Below, in pieces: positions 62,184 through 64,000 of a stretch of 64,000 nucleotides of DNA. The notes beneath the pieces were generated by a model. The model had not been told where the DNA came from. It searched no databases and saw nothing but the letters and a program-made list of their open reading frames with translations. The position numbers and the translations under genes were made by a program. This DNA is from Chryseobacterium culicis (GTDB lineage: Bacteria; Bacteroidota; Bacteroidia; Flavobacteriales; Weeksellaceae): assembly GCF_002979755.1 (NCBI RefSeq), contig NZ_PCPP01000002.1, positions 558,001 through 622,000 of the forward strand, written 5' to 3'. The first letter of the stretch is position 1, and every line of letters starts with the position of its first letter.

Positions 62184-64000
62184 GCGGCAAAACAAACTAC
62201 TTCTGCAATTCATAAAGCTGTTTTCACAATACTGGTGATCACATCTCAACTTTTATATTCTCAAAAAAAGAAAAATGACACTCTGAAGGAAGAATCCATC
62301 AAAGCGATTAGTCTTTATAAAAAGAATTTTAAAGAAATTATTCCGGCGCAAACCCTGCAAGGTGAGCAGCTGGAAAGACTGAACAGTCATTCTGTTGCAG
62401 ATGCGTTGCGGTATTTTTCCGGAGTTCAGATCAAAGATTATGGAGGGTTAGGGGGTTTGAAAACGATCAATATCCGTAGTATGGGAAGCCAGCATGTTGG
62501 TGTTTTCTATGATGGAATTCAATTGGGAAATGCCCAAAACGGACTGGTAGATCTGGGGAGATATTCTTTAGACGATCTGGAAGAAATATCATTGTATAAC
62601 GGACAGAAAAGTGAAATTTTCCAACCTGCAAAAGATTTTGGCTCTTCGGGATCGATCTATCTGCAACCCAAAACACCTGTATTTAAAGGAACAAGAAAAA
62701 CCAATCTCGTTATAAGAGCAAAAAGTGCGTCCATTGATCTTTTCAATCCGTCATTCCGTTTGGAACAAAAAATATCAGACAGAGTTTCTGCCAGTTTCAG
62801 TGGAGAATTTATGCAGAGTGACGGAATTTATAGATTTCGTTATGCTAAAAAATATCCAGATGGTCAGCAGGCTTATGATACCATCGCAAAGAGACAGGAT
62901 TCAGATATCAGGGCAAAACGTTTTGAAACGTCTATCAACGGTACTTTAAATAACGGAAGCTGGAATATCCGTGGCTACGGTTATATTTCAAACCGTGGGA
63001 TGCCGGCACCTATCGTCAACGGCCGTTTTGGCGGAAGAGGAGCGAGACTTTCTGACGAAAATTATTTTGTACAGGCCAATCTGAGAAAGAAACTGTTCCC
63101 AAAACTTGAAACACAGCTGAAAGCAAAATTCGCCTACGATTATACTCATTTCATGGATACGGTTCGTTCACAGTCTATTATTCATACCGATAATACCTAT
63201 ATCCAAAGAGAACTCTATCTTTCCTCATCCAATATCTATTCTATCACCCCCAATTGGGATGTGAGTCTGAGTGGAGATTTTCAATACAATAATCTTGATG
63301 CTAATCTTGATAACTTTTCTTATCCTACGCGATACACAACATTGGTGGCATTGGCAACAACCTATCAGTGGAACAGGTTCAAAATTCTGGGAAGCCTTTT
63401 AGGAACTTTTACGTTTGAAGAAGTAAGAAAAAACAAAAGACCAGGAGACAGCAGAGAATGGACACCTGCTGTATTTATGAGTTACCAGCCTGAGATCATT
63501 CCTGAGCTTACGCTTAGAGCTTTCTATAAACGAATTTTCAGACTTCCGACTTTCAATGATTTATATTATACCAATATCGGAAATACCTATCTGAAACCGG
63601 AATTTACCAATCAGTATGACGTAGGATTTACTTATCAGAAGAATTATACCAACCATTTCTTTAAAACCTTTTATGCTAAAGTAGATGGTTACTACAACAA
63701 AGTACAGGATAAAATTGTAGCGGCCCCTAACGGAAGTATGTTCCGCTGGCTGATGATGAATCTTGGAATGGTTGAAATTATTGGAGCGGATGTAAATATT
63801 CAGGCCGAAATGCAATTAGGAAAGGTAAAGTTAAGACCATTGCTTTCTTACACATATCAAAGTGCAAGAGATATAAGTGATCCGGAAGATACCTTTTATC
63901 GTAATCAGATTCCTTATACCCCATGGCATAGCGGATCATTCAGTTTGATGGCAGATTATAAAGACTGGAGTTTCAATTACAGTGCGATGTATGTAGGAGA
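62181..64000 (+). CDS. TonB-dependent receptor (BtuB-like cobalamin transporter), C-terminus beyond the window
   Basis: 606 codons visible from the ATG at 62181, running off the right edge. Signal-like N-terminus (HKAVFTILVITSQLLYSQ), then a short plug: LNSHSVADALRYFSGVQIKDYGG, LKTINIRSMGSQHVGVFYDG, RYSLDDLEEISLYNG. Barrel strands include LRAFYKRIFRLPTFNDLYYT and LKPEFTNQYDVGFTYQ, typical of TonB receptors. The B12 riboswitch upstream makes cobalamin the expected cargo. No carboxypeptidase-like extension, so it is a classical receptor and not SusC. Frame verified open to the end. Confidence 0.93.
   Translation, partial: MAAKQTTSAIHKAVFTILVITSQLLYSQKKKNDTLKEESIKAISLYKKNFKEIIPAQTLQGEQLERLNSHSVADALRYFSGVQIKDYGGLGGLKTINIRSMGSQHVGVFYDGIQLGNAQNGLVDLGRYSLDDLEEISLYNGQKSEIFQPAKDFGSSGSIYLQPKTPVFKGTRKTNLVIRAKSASIDLFNPSFRLEQKISDRVSASFSGEFMQSDGIYRFRYAKKYPDGQQAYDTIAKRQDSDIRAKRFETSINGTLNNGSWNIRGYGYISNRGMPAPIVNGRFGGRGARLSDENYFVQANLRKKLFPKLETQLKAKFAYDYTHFMDTVRSQSIIHTDNTYIQRELYLSSSNIYSITPNWDVSLSGDFQYNNLDANLDNFSYPTRYTTLVALATTYQWNRFKILGSLLGTFTFEEVRKNKRPGDSREWTPAVFMSYQPEIIPELTLRAFYKRIFRLPTFNDLYYTNIGNTYLKPEFTNQYDVGFTYQKNYTNHFFKTFYAKVDGYYNKVQDKIVAAPNGSMFRWLMMNLGMVEIIGADVNIQAEMQLGKVKLRPLLSYTYQSARDISDPEDTFYRNQIPYTPWHSGSFSLMADYKDWSFNYSAMYVG

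Noticed and set aside
62725..62949. 74-residue frame inside the TonB receptor gene
   Set aside because: It is in another frame of a continuous receptor coding sequence that I translated to the window end.
1..64000. tRNA, rRNA, CRISPR-Cas, phage or insertion sequences
   Set aside because: None could be recognised on either strand by eye; small tRNA genes could be missed without a covariance search.

Overview
The window is AT-rich chromosome from a member of the Bacteroidota, most likely a Flavobacteriia/Weeksellaceae organism close to Chryseobacterium. This rests on two SusC/SusD pairs, a GYDIA-type GHMP kinase, bacillithiol synthesis (BshC), the Porin_10 family, DUF6660, many TAnnTTTG -7 promoter elements with almost no Shine-Dalgarno signals, and characteristic short intergenic palindromes. 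The genus is an inference.

Region 1 (1-17968, all minus strand) is a surface polysaccharide locus. Reading with transcription, the promoter-proximal block is ugd - rfbB - small secreted protein - rfbA, closed by a terminator at 14190-14217. It is followed by an ABC export pair (wzm, wzt), a GT4 glycosyltransferase, an HTTM-DCC membrane protein, an ATP-grasp ligase, a NeuD-like acyltransferase, an RffA/WecE-type aminotransferase, a hexapeptide acetyltransferase, a WbsX/GH99-like protein, two GT2 enzymes, a short epimerase, a Rhamno_transf-type glycosyltransferase and an acyltransferase-3 cut by the left edge. RfbA and RfbB without RfbC/RfbD but with an RffA homologue point to dTDP-4-amino-4,6-dideoxygalactose (Fuc4N) rather than rhamnose as precursor, probably N-acylated.

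Region 2 (18000-37998) is mostly housekeeping: rimP-nusA-infB with a structured leader; a SusC/SusD pair; a Porin_10 protein with bshC; a LysM/periplasmic-binding-like protein; fabD with a GYDIA kinase; pckA; then, convergent, a hypothetical protein and aroQ.

Region 3 (38190-43921) holds a second SusC/SusD pair whose leader is a clear SAM-I riboswitch, so its cargo is probably linked to methionine or sulfur metabolism. Two small convergent lipoproteins follow.

Region 4 (44065-55323) is a divalent heavy-metal resistance locus: DUF6660 protein, CzcA-like RND pump fused to a TolC-like domain, adaptor lipoprotein, ICMT-like methyltransferase, bestrophin, CDF exporter, Fur-family regulator and a P1B-2 ATPase. 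The same palindrome (TGCAATA-S-CATTGCA) lies exactly 13 nt before the -7 element of both the czcA and the ATPase promoters, a strong operator candidate.

Region 5 (55258-64000) starts with a block of inverted repeats. It continues with a probable copper/redox module: two paralogous Cys-motif membrane proteins, a YHS lipoprotein, SCO1/SenC, an exported Fe/Mn superoxide dismutase, MbnP, MbnH and an outer-membrane barrel with a CxxCxC motif. It ends with a cobalamin riboswitch and a TonB-dependent receptor (BtuB-like) cut by the right edge. No tRNA, rRNA, CRISPR array or insertion sequence was recognised.
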